A DNA stretch of 64,000 bases from the NCBI GenBank assembly GCA_935421135.1, contig OW285197.1, positions 1,429,068 to 1,493,067 on the forward strand, given 5' to 3'. Under the pieces are notes generated by a model that had not been told where the DNA came from, ran no database searches, and saw only the letters and a list, made by a program, of their open reading frames with translations. Positions 44,216 to 57,225 of this stretch are shown piece after piece; position 1 is the first letter of the stretch, and every line of letters begins with the position of its first letter. The stretch is from Bugulina stolonifera (Eukaryota > Bryozoa > Gymnolaemata > Cheilostomatida > Bugulidae). The translations under genes were made by a program, and so were the position numbers.

Positions 44216-45281
44216 CATCTCTGGCAATGGTTTCATCAGGTTAACCTTGACTAGACTACTAATATGTATATGTAGAGCCTATTACATGTATATTATCACA
44301 GTGTGCTAAACCTTCACAGGTAGAACAGTGTTGTTACTATAATAACATTATGGGGAGCATGTGTTGTGTAGCTACAGTCACAGTAGACACGCCCCTCTCT
44401 CTGATCAGCTGATACATGCATGCTGTACTGACCTGAGTATAGAGTACAGTGGGCTGTGCTAACCATTGTCTCAACACGACAACAAACAAATGTGTGATAT
44501 AACACACAATGCAGTGTATTTCTATTCATTGTTCATACGTAACAACATTTATCTTGCAGACAATCAATAGCTCTACCAGCATACTATTATAATGAATCTA
44601 TAGGCAGAAATGCCTCATGAATTAACACTGTGTATGGCAGCGTGTATGGCAGCGTGTATGGCAGCGTCAATTGATTATGAAACATTCAATAATCTCATAT
44701 TGAATAAAATCAATTAGATTTAGTAAAAAATAACAGAGTGAATGCGGTCTGATAAAACAGTGGATTAAATGTGCAGCTAAGACAGCTTTTGTGTCCAGTG
44801 GGGTGCATTGTTCCAGCTAGAGCATGTCATAATAACACAGATGCTGCCAGTGTTATAGTATATTGGCAGCATCTATTGTTACATAAGGCTGTTATATAGT
44901 CAGGGTAAACAGGGACCTTACTCATTACGCTGCCTGCTGTCGAACTAGTTCATAAATTTCTCTGTTAGTCTGTTTGTCTGTCTTCCTTCTACTAACCAAG
45001 TCAGTAGCTGTTTCGAAACTAGGTACATACATACGCTACCGCTATTTTTAACTAAGGCTTATTTTAGAAATATAGTTATATTAAGGAAACAGGTAAATCA
45101 TTAACATTTATCTAACTCATAATATATTGAGCTGTATTGTGATTAACCCTCTCTCTTTCTCAGGTTGTATGAGTTATACGTGCATGTATAAGTACATGTA
45201 CACTACACATGAAGTAGTCAGTACTTCATAGTCTATCACCATTTTGTTGTTCATAAAGTAATACACTCATTTTTGTTGTAG

Positions 45282-45629
45282 ATCGAATCTGAAATCTTCC
45301 CAAACTATGATGCTGTGAATCATCGCATTAAGAGCTCTTTTCAGTTAAACTCACAGAGAGGATATTTCTGTTATCTCGTCATTTTCAATGAAAACATTCC
45401 CAACCAATTAGAACGCTACAAAGTATTCTTCGACATGGACAAGATGAATGTATTTATATTCATTGGCCTGGGTGTAATCCTAGGTGGGACGTTCATAGTC
45501 AGCTGTCTGTACGTCATGTGTAAGTTCTGCAGTGAATACATGCACGGTGACCCTCTCGGTAAGAAGAGCGAATTGGTTGACCTCACCAATGAGAAGGTGC
45601 CTGTTGAGGACATCTGTGAAACAGTATAG
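45282..45629 (+). CDS. Last coding exon of a type I membrane protein
   Basis: An exon of 115 codons plus TAG follows the acceptor ttttgttgtag in phase 0. It has an extracellular part (IESEIFPNYDAV, RGYFCYLVIFNENIPNQLE, YKVFFDMDK), a transmembrane helix VFIFIGLGVILGGTFIVSCL at about residues 62-84 of the exon, a Cys-containing juxtamembrane stretch (CKFCSEY) and a 30-residue tail ending ETV, a weak class III PDZ-type end. There is no signal peptide, so upstream exons must exist. The membrane-proximal segment is like that of FN3 receptors, but I cannot name the family. It may be the end of the FN3 gene at 293-7024 or of a separate gene. Confidence 0.7.
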   Translation: MESEIFPNYDAVNHRIKSSFQLNSQRGYFCYLVIFNENIPNQLERYKVFFDMDKMNVFIFIGLGVILGGTFIVSCLYVMCKFCSEYMHGDPLGKKSELVDLTNEKVPVEDICETV

Positions 45630-47525
45630 TACTCTACATTCATCTTTGACCTCTCGCCAACCTTACATCAAGGTCAAAGACTACTCGATGAAAGCTGCTG
45701 CAGCTGATGATGTCATCTCAGTTAAGTAGAAGCTGTTACTGTTTCCATGGCGACTACGTAGTGATGTACATTGACATCTAGTCGTGTATAGTCAACTCAG
45801 CGATCAGCAACTAACATTACCGCTTTCAACATCGGGTATTTTATCACAGGCCACATTTTGTCATAATTTCGAGAATTTGAACCATGGCTATTAAATTACA
45901 GTAGTTACCCATAACTATGCCATACCACTTGTAAATATACTGTAGTTAGTTAGCCCTATAACAATAAGGCTATATTAGCTAAATGTGAGCCTTCGATAGC
46001 ATAGGCTGGAAGGTATAATGATAATTATACAGACTGACTATAGGAACTGGAGTAGCTGAATATCAACAGAGAGAATAATATTTTTAGTTCATTTATTATA
46101 CCTTGTATATTTTATTCCGGAACAGAATTATTTTATCTTCCCTTAAGCATATATTACATTATCAGATTATATATTTTTCATTTACCAGAAATCTCTATAC
46201 GCCACTAGTAAGTTACTTACCAACCTATTAGCTTCAAGCTAACAAATACCTGATATATTTTGTGCCAATTACTGTTTGTTAGAAATTTAGAGCATCTATA
46301 TTATATTGTATTAACGAGAGGCGTGTCTGGTGTGTGGGTATAGGTTAGTATACAATCGTGTAGACTTAGTGCCCGCAGCAAGACTGTTGATGGCTCATGC
46401 CTAGCCTGGGTTTCAAGCCATTTAAAGTAGCTGTTGGGGGTGTTGGTGATTGATGGCTGAATCCCTCCACCCAACACTATATGAGGCTTGGAGCACAGGA
46501 TTATGAGGCATACACCATGGGTATTTAGTCAAATGCCAGAGTTGCTTCCCTTTTGGACTAGCAGTTGCGTAGAGGAAGACAACTCCATGTTTAGTGAATG
46601 TGACCCAACACTGACTGCTATAGAATGTTACGCTGTAATGGTTTGAGCTTTGTGTTTTCTTGATCCAAACAATTTATTTTATTACGTAATACCAGCCCGA
46701 ATTCTGTACGCATATGAGAATCTCTCTTTATATTTTATGCTATTATGATATATTTATTTATTTTAATATAATATATTTATGTATTTTATTATAATATATT
46801 TATTTATTTTATTATAATATTATTTTTCTCAAAAGTCTCTAGTTGGAGCCATGAATCTCGATTGCCAAATTACTGTACATAAAATAGAATATTTTATTTC
46901 TTTAGCTGTTTATGCTTCATGTATAATGTATATGATACATTTATTCTATAATCATGTCATAATTTACTACAAACTATTATTCTATCAAATATATTTTTGA
47001 TTATCAATCATATTAGATCCTATTTAATGTTTTACTGTATATTTTGACATAAATAAATATAGTTGCATCAACAGTACATGTATCTATCCATGTATACAGT
47101 GATATATATTGTTACCTACATGTATATTATACACTGTACATATAATAGGCTATATTATATCTTGTGGTCTCTGATACAGCCTACCAAGTATATCTTGTGC
47201 TACTTCAAGTAGAGAGTAGAAACTAAGGCTATAATTTTGCTGTAAGGAGGGCTACTGATTTTCATCCCTAAACCCCAAGTCGTGCACCCCATCTAGTGCT
47301 CAGTTTGGACGCAGTTCTTCATATAATAATAATAACATAATTATACACACAGTACATGCACAGAAGTGTAATGTACGTTAATAGTGTTGTAATGTTAAAA
47401 GTCTGTTGAATTTATTATGATAGTAGAAATGTAATTATAGAAAAAGCTAAATAATTGGCAGAATGTATCATGTGACATCACATGCAATAGACACATGTTT
47501 TCATGCAGTAACTAATCAGGTATAT
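45630..47525. other. 3'UTR and AT-rich spacer
   Basis: Probably begins with the 3'UTR of the membrane-protein exon; no clean AATAAA stands out in the first 400 bp. At 46740-46830 there is a low-complexity tatttattttattataata region. No further gene. Confidence 0.5.
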
Positions 47526-47527
47526 AA

Positions 47528-48050
47528 TGTGTTACAGTACATGTGTTACAGTACATGTGTTACAGTACATGTGTTACAATACATGTGTTACAAAGCATGT
47601 GTTACAATACATGTGCTACAATACATGTGTTACAGTACATGTGTTACAGTACATGTGTTACAGTACATGTGTTACAGTACATGTGTTACAGTACATGTGT
47701 TACAGTACATGTGTTACAGTACATGTGTTACAGTACATGTGTTACAGTACATGTGTTACAGTACATGTGTTACAGTACATGTGTTACAGTACATGTGTTA
47801 CAAAGCATGTGTTACAATACATGTGCTACAATACATGTGTTACAGTACGTGTGTTACAGTACATGTGTTACAGTACATGTGTTACAGTACATGTGTTACA
47901 ATACATGTGTTACAAAGCATGTGTTACAATACATGTGCTACAATACATGTGTTACAGTACATGTGTTACAGTACATGTGTTACAGTACATGTGTTACAGT
48001 ACATGTGTTACAATACATGTGGTACAGTACATGTGTTACAGTACGTGTAT
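47528..48050. repeat. 14-bp minisatellite, ~37 copies
   Basis: Tandem tgttacagtacatg units with periodic variants (aatacatg, aagcatg), which recur as a higher-order block about every 225 bp in the first part. Open frames are artefacts. Confidence 0.95.
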
Positions 48051-48299
48051 TATATTTATACATGTGTTATGTTGTAGTCTATGAGTAATCTCTTATATAG
48101 TGATTTCAACACACACTATGTACACACGATATGTACGCATGCTACATACATATGCTATAATATACGTACGTCGTAAATACCACAGGACGTAATATTGGTG
48201 AAATGTAAGCCATCAAACTTGTAAAAAAAAGAAAGAATAATTAATGATTGTTTACATCAAAATTCCAGTTATCATGCATGTACTTTACATGCATACATA

Positions 48300-51200
48300 A
48301 TGTACATGTGATATACCTATATACCACAATAACCCTCATATACATGTGATATACCCATATACCTCAATAACCCTCATATACATATACATGTGATATACCT
48401 ATATACCTCAATAACCCTCATATACATATACATGTGATATACCTATATACCTCAATAACCCTCATATACATATACATGTGATATACCCATGTACCTCAAT
48501 AACCCTCATATACATGTACATGTGATATACCCATATACCTCAATAACCCTCATATACATGTACATGTGATATACCTATATACCTCAATAACCCTCATATA
48601 CATGTACATGTGATATACCCATATACCTCAATAACCCTCATATACATATACATGTGATATACCTATATACCTCAATAACCCTCATATACATGTACATGTG
48701 ATATACCTATATACCTCAATAACCCTCATATACATGTACATGTGATATACCTATATACCTCAATAACCCTCATATACATATACATGTGATATACCCATGT
48801 ACCTCAATAACCATCATATACATATACATGTGATATACCTATATACCTCAATAACCCTCATATACATGTACATGTGATATACCCATGTACCTCAATAACC
48901 CTCATATACATATACATGTGATATACCCCTATACCTCAATAACCCTCATATACATATACATGTGATATACCTATATACCTCAATAACCCTCATATACATA
49001 TACATGTGATATACCTATATACCTCAATAACCCTCATATACATGTACATGTGATATACCCATATACCTCAATAACCCTCATATACATATACATGTGATAT
49101 ACCTTTATACCTCAATAACCCTCATATACGTGTACATGTGATATACCCATATACCTCAATAACCCTCATATACATATACATGTGATATACCTATATACCT
49201 CAATAACCCTCATATACATGTACATGTGATATACCTATATACCTCAATAACCCTCATATACATGTACATGTGATATACCCATATACCTCAATAACCCTCA
49301 TATACATATACATGTGATATACCTATATACCTCAATAACCCTCATATACATGTACATGTGATATACCTATATACCTCAATAACCCTCATATACATGTACA
49401 TGTGATATACCCATATACCTCAATAACCCTCATATACATATACATGTGATATACCCATATACCTCAATAACCCTCATATACATATACATGTGATATACCT
49501 ATATACCTCAATAACCCTCATATACATGTACATGTGATATACCTATATACCTCAATAACCCTCATATACATGTACATGTGATATACCCATATACCTCAAT
49601 AACCCTCATATACATATACATGTGATATACCCATATACCTCAATAACCCTCATATACATATACATGTGATATACCCATATACCTCAATAACCCTCATACA
49701 CATGTACATGTGATATACCCATATACCTCAATAACCCTCATATACATGTACATGTGATATACCCATATACCTCAATAACCCTCATATACATGTACATGTG
49801 ATATACCTATATACCTCAATAACCCTCATATACATGTACATGTGATATACCCATGTACCTCAATAACCCTCATATACATATACATGTGATATACCCATAT
49901 ACCTCAATAACCCTCATATACATATACATGTGATATACCCAGATACCTCAATAACCCTCATATACATATACATGTGATATACCTATATACCTCAATAACC
50001 CTCATATACATGTACATGTGATATACCTATATACCTCAATAACCCTCATATACATATACATGTGATATACCTATATATCTCAATAACCCTAATATACATA
50101 TACATGTGATATACCCATGTACCTCAATAACCCTCATATACATGTACATGTGATATACCCATATACCTCAATAACCCTCATATACATATACATGTGATAT
50201 ACCCATATACCTCAATAACCCTCATATACATATACTTGTGATATACCTATATACCTCAATAACCCTCATATACATATACATGTGATATACCCATATACCA
50301 CAATAACCCTCATATACATATACATGTGATATACCTATATACCTCAATAACCCTCATATACATATACATGTGATATACCTATATACCTCAATAACCCTCA
50401 TATACATGTACATGTGATATACCCATATACCTCAATAACCCTCATATACATGTACTTGTGATATACCCATATACCTCAATAACCCTCATATACATATACA
50501 TGTGATATACCCATATACCTCAATAACCCTCATATACATGTACATGTGATATACCTATATGCCTCAATAACCCTCATATACATGTACATGTGATATACCC
50601 ATATACCTCAATAACCTTCATATACATATACATGTGATATACCCATATACCTCAATAACCCTCATATACATGTACATGTGATATACCTATATACCTCAAT
50701 AACCCTCATATACATGTACATGTGATATACCCATATACCTCAATAACCCTCATATACATATACATGTGATATACCTATATACCTCAATAACCCTCATATA
50801 CATGTACATGTGATATACCCATATACCTCAATAACCCTCATATACATGTACATGTGATATACCCATATACCTCAATAACCCTCATATACATGTACATGTG
50901 ATATACCCATATACCTCAATAACCCTCATATACATGTACATGTGATATACCCATATACCTCAATAACCCTCATATACATGTACATGTGATATACCTATAT
51001 ACCTCAATAACCCTCATATACACGTACATGTGATATACCTATATACCTCAATAACCCTCATATACATGTACATGTGATATACCCATATACCTCAATAACC
51101 CTCATATACATGTACATGTGATATACCTATATACCTCAATAACCCTCATATACATGTACATGTGATATACCTATATACCTCAATAACCCTCATATACATG

Positions 51201-51635
51201 TACATGTGATATACCCATATACCTCAATAACCCTCATATACATATACATGTGATATACCTATATACCTCAATAACCCTCATATACATATACATGTGATAT
51301 ACCTATATACCTCAACAACCCTCATATACATATACATGTGATATACCTATATACCTCAATAACCCTCATATACATATACATGTGATATACCCATATACCT
51401 CAATAACCCTCATATACATATACATGTGATATACCTATATACCTCAATAACCCTCATATACATGTACATGTGATATACCCATATACCTCAATAACCCTCA
51501 TATACATATACATGTGATATACCTATATACCTCAATAACCCTCATATACATATACATGTTATATACCCATATACCTCAATAACCTTCATATATATGTACA
51601 TGTGATATACCTATATACCTCAATAACCCTCATAT
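48300..51635. repeat. 44-bp minisatellite, left part, ~76 copies
   Basis: Unit of 44 bp containing atacctcaataaccctcata, tacatgtacatgtgatatac and cctat/cccat. Variation is concentrated at two positions (tgtaca/tatac and cctat/cccat). No coding capacity. It is the largest array in the window. Confidence 0.97.
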
Positions 51636-51661
51636 AATATTTAGTAGAATCTCACTGTTTT

Positions 51662-51734
51662 GTCTCTTTTATTACTAATAGTTTCATGCTATATACTAGA
51701 ATGAAATATAAAGCAATCATCAGACAAAAGAGAC
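51662..51734 (-). ncRNA. Hammerhead ribozyme motif, type I, left arm (same strand as the endonuclease)
   Basis: Exact inverted copy of the right-arm motif. On the minus strand CTGATGA lies at 51717-51723 and GAAA at 51682-51685. Because it lies 3' of the endonuclease frame in the same orientation, it is the copy expected in the element's 3' terminal repeat. Confidence 0.75.
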
Positions 51735-51845
51735 ATAATTAACTACTAATGGACAAGGACATGGTTATGGTGTTTTATATGTAGCGATTGTTTGGCTTAC
51801 TGCTATATACATGTAGCTAAGGGGATTAAGACTAATCTTGGTGTA

Positions 51846-52526
51846 TCAAGTTATTCCATAATTGAGCATGTGCTTTCTAGAGTGTCTGCACGTAGATATG
51901 AGCTCGTTTCGTTTATTTAGTGTGGCCATGCGTGGTTTGCGTAAAATAAAATATTTCTCAGTCACGCATAGGTGGCAATTTTTGGAAGAGTTGTTATAGG
52001 CCTGTGCATGAGTTATTATTTTCCACCTGATGTTGAAGTTTATTTGCTGTTCCTTCAGTTCCCAGATGTATTTACTTAGCTCTGTGCTAGCCCTTTGGTT
52101 TTCATTATTAAATGAAGATTTGTGGTTGTACATGCGCTTCTTAAAAGTGTTTTCTGTCAGTCCTATGTAAGTTTGGTCTGGTGTGTTGGCATTGGGTGCT
52201 GATACTGTAGCTTGGTAAATTATGCTAGGTGCTAAACAATTACCTTCTAATGGGCAATCAATCTTAACTCTGCAGTTGCATCCATGAATAGCTGGGGTGT
52301 TGCTTGGTATTGGGTTTAGCTTCTTTCTGTTGTTAGATACGATTGTCTTTCTTACATTTCCCATACAGCAGAAACTTAGTTTCACTGTATTTTTGTTGAT
52401 GATTTTGTTGAGTGTATTTGATTTAGGGAAAAGTTTACTAATTATGTTGAAGAAAGCTTTCCCAATGTTTGTCTTAACGTTTTTGCTGTATGGAGGGTTG
52501 AACCACCATAACCATGTCCTTGTCCA
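51846..52526 (-). pseudogene. GIY-YIG endonuclease domain of a Penelope-like element (truncated ORF)
   Basis: Open for about 226 codons from after a TAA at 52527-52529 to TGA at 51846-51848. It starts with the linker WFNPPYSKNVKTNIGKAFFN, then the Cys cluster CNCRVKIDCPLEGNC. The endonuclease core follows: IIYQATV (GIY equivalent), TYIGLTENTFKKRMYNHK (YIG with the catalytic Arg and His), ELSKYIWELK (metal-binding Glu) and CHLCVTEKYFILR then LNKRNEL. In intact elements it nicks target DNA to prime reverse transcription. The catalytic motifs look intact, but the N-terminal reverse transcriptase is absent. Frames on the plus strand here are shadows. Confidence 0.88.
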
Positions 52527-52541
52527 TTAGTAGTTAATTAT

Positions 52542-52614
52542 GTCTCTTTTGTCTGATGATTGCTTTATATTTCATTCTAGTATATAGCATGAAACTATTA
52601 GTAATAAAAGAGAC
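52542..52614 (+). ncRNA. Hammerhead ribozyme motif, type I, right arm
   Basis: Stem I pairs gtctcttttgt (52542-52552) with ataaaagagac (52604-52614): 10 Watson-Crick pairs plus one G-U. The core CTGATGA is at 52553-52559 and GAAA at 52591-52594. Stem II pairs tgctttatat with atatagca. Stem III is a 3-bp stem (A-U, C-G, U-A) with a 3-nt loop, and the predicted cleavage follows A52603. Very short stem III is typical of Penelope-associated hammerheads. The normally G-C pair 10.1-11.1 is U/U here, so activity may be reduced. Confidence 0.75.
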
Positions 52615-52705
52615 AAAACAGTGAGATTCTACTAAATATTAATTAGCTCTGTTGTAAACATCGAGCACTTTGTCTGAGATTCAGCAGTGCACAAACAAGT
52701 GCATT

Positions 52706-54676
52706 ACTCCATATATAACCCTCATATATATGTACATGTGATATACCTATATACCTCAATAACCCTCATATATATGTACATGTGATATACCCATATACCT
52801 CAATAACCCTCATATACATATACATGTGATATACCTATATACCTCAATAACCCTCATATACATGTACATGTGATATACCTATATACCTCAATAACCCTCA
52901 TATATATGTACATGTGATATACCTATATACCTCAATAACCCTCATATATATGTACATGTGATATACCTATATACCTCAATAACCCTCATATACATATACA
53001 TGTGATATACCCATATACCTCAATAACCTTCATATACATATACATGTGATATACCTATATACCTCAATAACCCTCATATACATATACATGTGATATACCC
53101 ATATACCTCAATAACCCTCATATACATATACATGTGATATACCCATATACCTCAATAACCCTCATATACATCTACATGTGATATACCTATATACCTCAAT
53201 AACCCTCATATACATATACATGTGATATACCCATATACCTCAATAATCCTCATATACATGTACATGTGATATACCTATATACCTCAATAACCCTCATATA
53301 CATATACATGTGATATACCCATATACCTCAATAACCCTCATATACATATACATGTGATATACCCATATACCTCAATAACCCTCATATACATGTACATAAG
53401 ATATACCTATATACCTCAATAACCCTCATATATATGTACATGTGATATACCTATATACCTCAATAACCCTCATATATATGTACATGTGATATACCTATAT
53501 ACCTCAATAACCCTCATATACATATACATGTGATATACCCATATACCTCAATAACCCTCATATACATATACATGTGATATACCCATATACCTCAATAACC
53601 CTCATATACATCTACATGTGATATACCTATATACCTCAATAACCCTCATATACATATACATGTGATATACCCATATACCTCAATAATCCTCATATACATG
53701 TACATGTGATATACCTATATACCTCAATAACCCTCATATACATATACATGTGATATACCCATATACCTCAATAACCCTCATATACATGTACATGTGATAT
53801 ACCCATATACCTCAATAACCCTCATATACATATACATGTGATATACCCATATACCTCAATAACCCTCATATACATGTACATGTGATATACCCATATACCT
53901 CAATAACCCTCATATACATGCACATGTGATATACCCATATACCTCAATAACCCTCATATACATATACATGTGATATACCCATATACCTCAATAATCCTCA
54001 TATACATGTACATGTGATATACCCATATACCTCAATAACCCTCATATACATGCACATGTGATATACCCATATACCTCAATAACCCTCATATACATATACA
54101 TGTGATATACCCATATACCTCAATAATCCTCATATACATGTACATGTGATATACCTATATACCTCAATAACCCTCATATACATATACATGTGATTTACCC
54201 ATATACCTCAATAATCCTCATATACATATACATGTGATATACCTATATACCTCAATAACCCTCATATACATGTACATGTGATATACCTATATACCTCAAT
54301 AACCCTCATATATATGTACATATGATATACCTATATACCTCAATAACCCTCATATATATGTACATGTGATATACCTATATACCTCAATAACCCTCATATA
54401 TATGTACATGTGATATACCTATATACCTCAATAACCCTCATATACATGTACATATGATATACCTATATACCTCAATAACCCTCATATATATGTACATGTG
54501 ATATACCTATATACCTCAATAACCCTCATATATATGTACATGTGATATACCTATATACCTCAATAACCCTCATATACATCTACATGTGATATACCTATAT
54601 ACCTCAATAATCCTCATATACATATACATGTGATATACCTATATACCTCAATAACCCTCATATACATGTACATGTA
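52706..54676. repeat. 44-bp minisatellite, right part, ~45 copies
   Basis: The same unit continues after the Penelope-like insertion, with a higher share of tatatg variants, and ends at acatgtaagtg. Confidence 0.97.
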
Positions 54677-54759
54677 AGTGTATGCATCTACATGGTCATC
54701 TATCCTATTGACTTTTATTGTATATACAATTATATTCATACCAATCACCGTGACAGTAG

Positions 54760-54765
54760 TTTATT
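54760..54765 (-). terminator. Polyadenylation signal of the two-exon minus-strand gene
   Basis: AATAAA on the minus strand, about 86 nt after the TAG stop at 54851. Confidence 0.5.
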
Positions 54766-54850
54766 AATAGTATACCTTCTCCTAAATAATGGGTAGGCAA
54801 CTCCACAAAACATACACATCCATTACATTAGCCCCAGTTCTCAATACACA

Positions 54851-55928
54851 CTAAAGTGTTGAGGTACGGAGTCTCTCTAGACTCAGACAGGAGACGTCAT
54901 CCTCATCTTCCTCTGCTATAGCTCGATATCTATGTTGTGATGAGCTGCTGATGTTACAGTGTATAGAACCCAAGCTATGCCGTCTTCTCTCTTTCTCCTT
55001 ATTTCGATTTCTATGTCTATGGAAGATGCATCTAGGGACGGTCGCCTCACCTCTCACACCTAGCTGAAAAAGATATACGGGTAATGGTAGAGTTGGTGAG
55101 TTGGTGATAGATTCAGAGCAGAACAGAGTTTCAGCACAGAAACTGAGGGAAGAAAGAATGTTTGGTAGTCGTTGGGTATTTGGTCCATATTTTGTTAAAA
55201 TCACTAAAGGGTGCCAACAGTTTTCTGTGGGCACCACCCGAGGCATGTGACAATATCACCTGCCCAGTCGTTCACTCAGCCTAACAGGGGAAGTAAAACC
55301 AGTGGAAAGAAAAGTGTGACTATCTGTGATCATCTGTCACCTTCAAGTGACATTGCTCCCTCTCCAATACAATATTTTCTGCTCCTGACACAACTTACCT
55401 ACATTATATAAGGTTTAAAATTAAACCAAATAATTTGAAATAAACTGACTAAACAAAATCACATGACTTACTAACTCAATCACATGACATACTAACTCAA
55501 TCACATGACTTACTAACTCAATCACGAAACTAAGCCACGCAATTACAATGTATGTCACATGGCATCAAGTTATATAATAATCCTGAATTGTGAGAAGTAA
55601 CCATGGTTACAGAGGCAGCATATAGATGTAAATGTGAGTGGTCAAATTTGATAGGAATACTACTGCTGTGTCTCAGCACAAACATAATGCATATTGAAGT
55701 TACCTCCCCTGAACACGGTGTAGTTACGTCTTTATAGCTAGCTGTGTCTGCTGAGTTGTCTACCTCCTTCAGCTCCTCCATCACCTCTGGTCGTCTCGCC
55801 CATTCCAGGATGTTGACAACCAGCACAGAGAGCAGACACCCTGTGAGGACCAGAGCTAGACTGAGAATGTTGGCAGCTAACTTCCACATCAGAGTCAGCA
55901 CGCGGAATAACCAAACACGTTCCTTCAT
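54851..55928 (-). CDS. Small two-exon gene for a predicted single-pass membrane protein (145 aa)
   Basis: Exon 1 (55704-55928) begins MKERVWLFRVLTLMWKLAAN, continues with a hydrophobic helix ILSLALVLTGCLLSVLVVNI and an acidic part EELKEVDNSADTASYKD, and ends CSGE at gtaact. Exon 2 (54851-55063) follows a cttttttcag-like acceptor in the same phase (0) and encodes LGVRGEATVPRCIFHRHRNR, a basic KEKERRRH cluster, a Ser/His stretch, AEEDEDD and LSLERLRTSTL before TAG. One transmembrane segment near the N-terminus and a long charged tail suggest a signal-anchor protein. No family is recognised. A GTG 9 nt upstream is in frame, but ATG at 55928 is the natural start. Additional 5' exons are possible. 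Confidence 0.6.
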
Positions 55929-55939
55929 TACTGCCACAA

Positions 55940-56857
55940 CTCTGAATTCTCTATTCTACCTTCAATCAGTGATACATTCACCCAAGTGTTTTTCACTTAT
56001 CCCATAAGGCACACGAAACGTGTTTAGCTGACTTTCTGGACTAGACAAGCTCTACCCGAATAGTGCTGAACAACTCATTGCACTGAGTAATGCTGTGCAG
56101 ATAACTCCAAGATGACTGTGAGTATATTACAGAGTGTCACATTCTGAAGTGATACGCATTATATGTTATCAATACACCTACCTGAAATGAATAGTCAGCT
56201 GTTGGAAAAGTGTACATACACTGTATATCACTGTATGATGTGTACATGCAGCTGGATGTGCTGACAATACTGCATGCAGGTCTAAGCTGAAACAGACCAC
56301 TCTGCCACTTACATGAAGTACATGTAAGTGCTGTACATTAACCTAATGGTGGGTAGACTGTATTATAATAATCTGGACATTACTGAATTAAACTAACAGA
56401 TAGACTAAAGCACTTTCTTTGAGTTCAGATCTGTAAGTAGCATGAAAATACAAAAGATATTCGTAATTCTAAAGTGGAGTTCAGTGTAACATAATAATTA
56501 TATACACAGCGCGGAGTATAAGTGCAACACTATACACACAACACAGTACAAGTGGATACATCTTTTCAAGATTAGGAATGAATTGAGAAAATTAACCCAA
56601 GGTCCACTACTCATTTATTGTGAGCCATGGAGTACACCATAATATTATATTGTAGGACTGATATACAATATATTAGACTGCATACCTAAGGCAATTGCTG
56701 TATACATTGTATGTTGCCACAGGTTCTATCTGTATGTTCTCAAACGACATTTCAACAGTTAGGTGTAACATGTATATCCTAGTGTCCTACGTGATGTGTC
56801 AGCCTGCCTGACTCAAATGTAATACACGCACCAGTAGCCTCACTCCACTTTATAATT
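55940..56857. other. Region upstream of the minus-strand gene
   Basis: AT-rich; presumably includes the promoter and 5'UTR of that gene. No clear TATA or repeat beyond short acatgta motifs. Confidence 0.4.
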
Positions 56858-57062
56858 CCGCCAAGGAGAGGATAGGGGGGAGTTGTCTTGTCTCTGTATT
56901 CGCACCTAGATAAGCTTCAGCATCTTCAAACACCACGATGACAACATGGTACAGGGGCATTTCAAAGCAAATTGTATACATGTTTGTGGATTTTGCTGAA
57001 CCCAGTTGATAGCGAATGCAGAGACAAGAGAAGACAACTCCCACCTAACCTCTCCTTGACGG
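56858..57062. repeat. Imperfect inverted repeat of ~46-52 bp
   Basis: ccaaggagaggataggg and gagttgtcttgtctctgtat (56858-56903) reappear inverted at 57011-57062 (gagacaagagaagacaactc, cctctccttgac). The intervening DNA is not coding. The segment 56958-57015 is also repeated directly at 57623-57680 (catttcaaag, ttttgc, gaacccag), suggesting a dispersed MITE-like family. Confidence 0.55.
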
Positions 57063-57085
57063 GGTTTAGGTTTTTCGGGCCTGGA

Positions 57086-57225
57086 GTCTGGGGTGTGGGG
57101 TGTGGGGTGTGGGGTGTGGGGTGTGGGGTGCGGGGTGCGGGGTGCGGGGTGCGGGGTGCGGGGTGTGGGGTGTGGGGTGTGGGGTGTGGGGTGTGGAGTG
57201 TGGGGTGTGGGGTTTGGTGTGGGGT
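57086..57225. repeat. G-rich heptamer array (GGGGTGT/GGGGTGC)n
   Basis: About 18 copies of ggggtgt or ggggtgc on the plus strand. Regular runs of four G separated by three bases are suited to G-quadruplex formation. Confidence 0.9.

Larger units (their letters stand above)
40775..45281. other. Non-coding stretch with small tandem arrays
   Basis: Contains ~41-bp repeats at 41155-41285 (tactgtatattcccaatgaa), a 12-base G run near 41461, a two-copy repeat at 41600-41670 (catcaggacaccatgtt), a decamer array at 42180-42340 (attacactat) and an 18-bp array at 44044-44215. No gene recognised. Confidence 0.55.
51636..52705 (-). mobile_element. Penelope-like element fragment flanked by 137-bp perfect inverted repeats
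   Basis: The insertion splits the 44-bp array. Its ends, 51636-51772 and 52504-52640, are exact reverse complements over 137 bp. Between them a minus-strand frame encodes the GIY-YIG endonuclease of a Penelope-like retroelement, while the reverse transcriptase is missing, so the copy is 5'-truncated. Each 137-bp arm carries a hammerhead ribozyme motif, a known feature of Penelope-like terminal repeats. About 65 bp of unique sequence (52641-52705) follow the right arm. An inverted partial terminal repeat at the 5' end is a common outcome of Penelope insertion. Confidence 0.88.

Noticed and set aside
45282..45629. Transmembrane exon as an alternative end of the collagen (membrane collagen)
   Set aside because: The collagen already has a complete COLFI domain, stop and poly(A) signal.
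48300..54676. CRISPR-like appearance of regular repeats
   Set aside because: Units are contiguous with no unique spacers; this is a eukaryotic minisatellite. The same holds for the 32-bp and 14-bp arrays.
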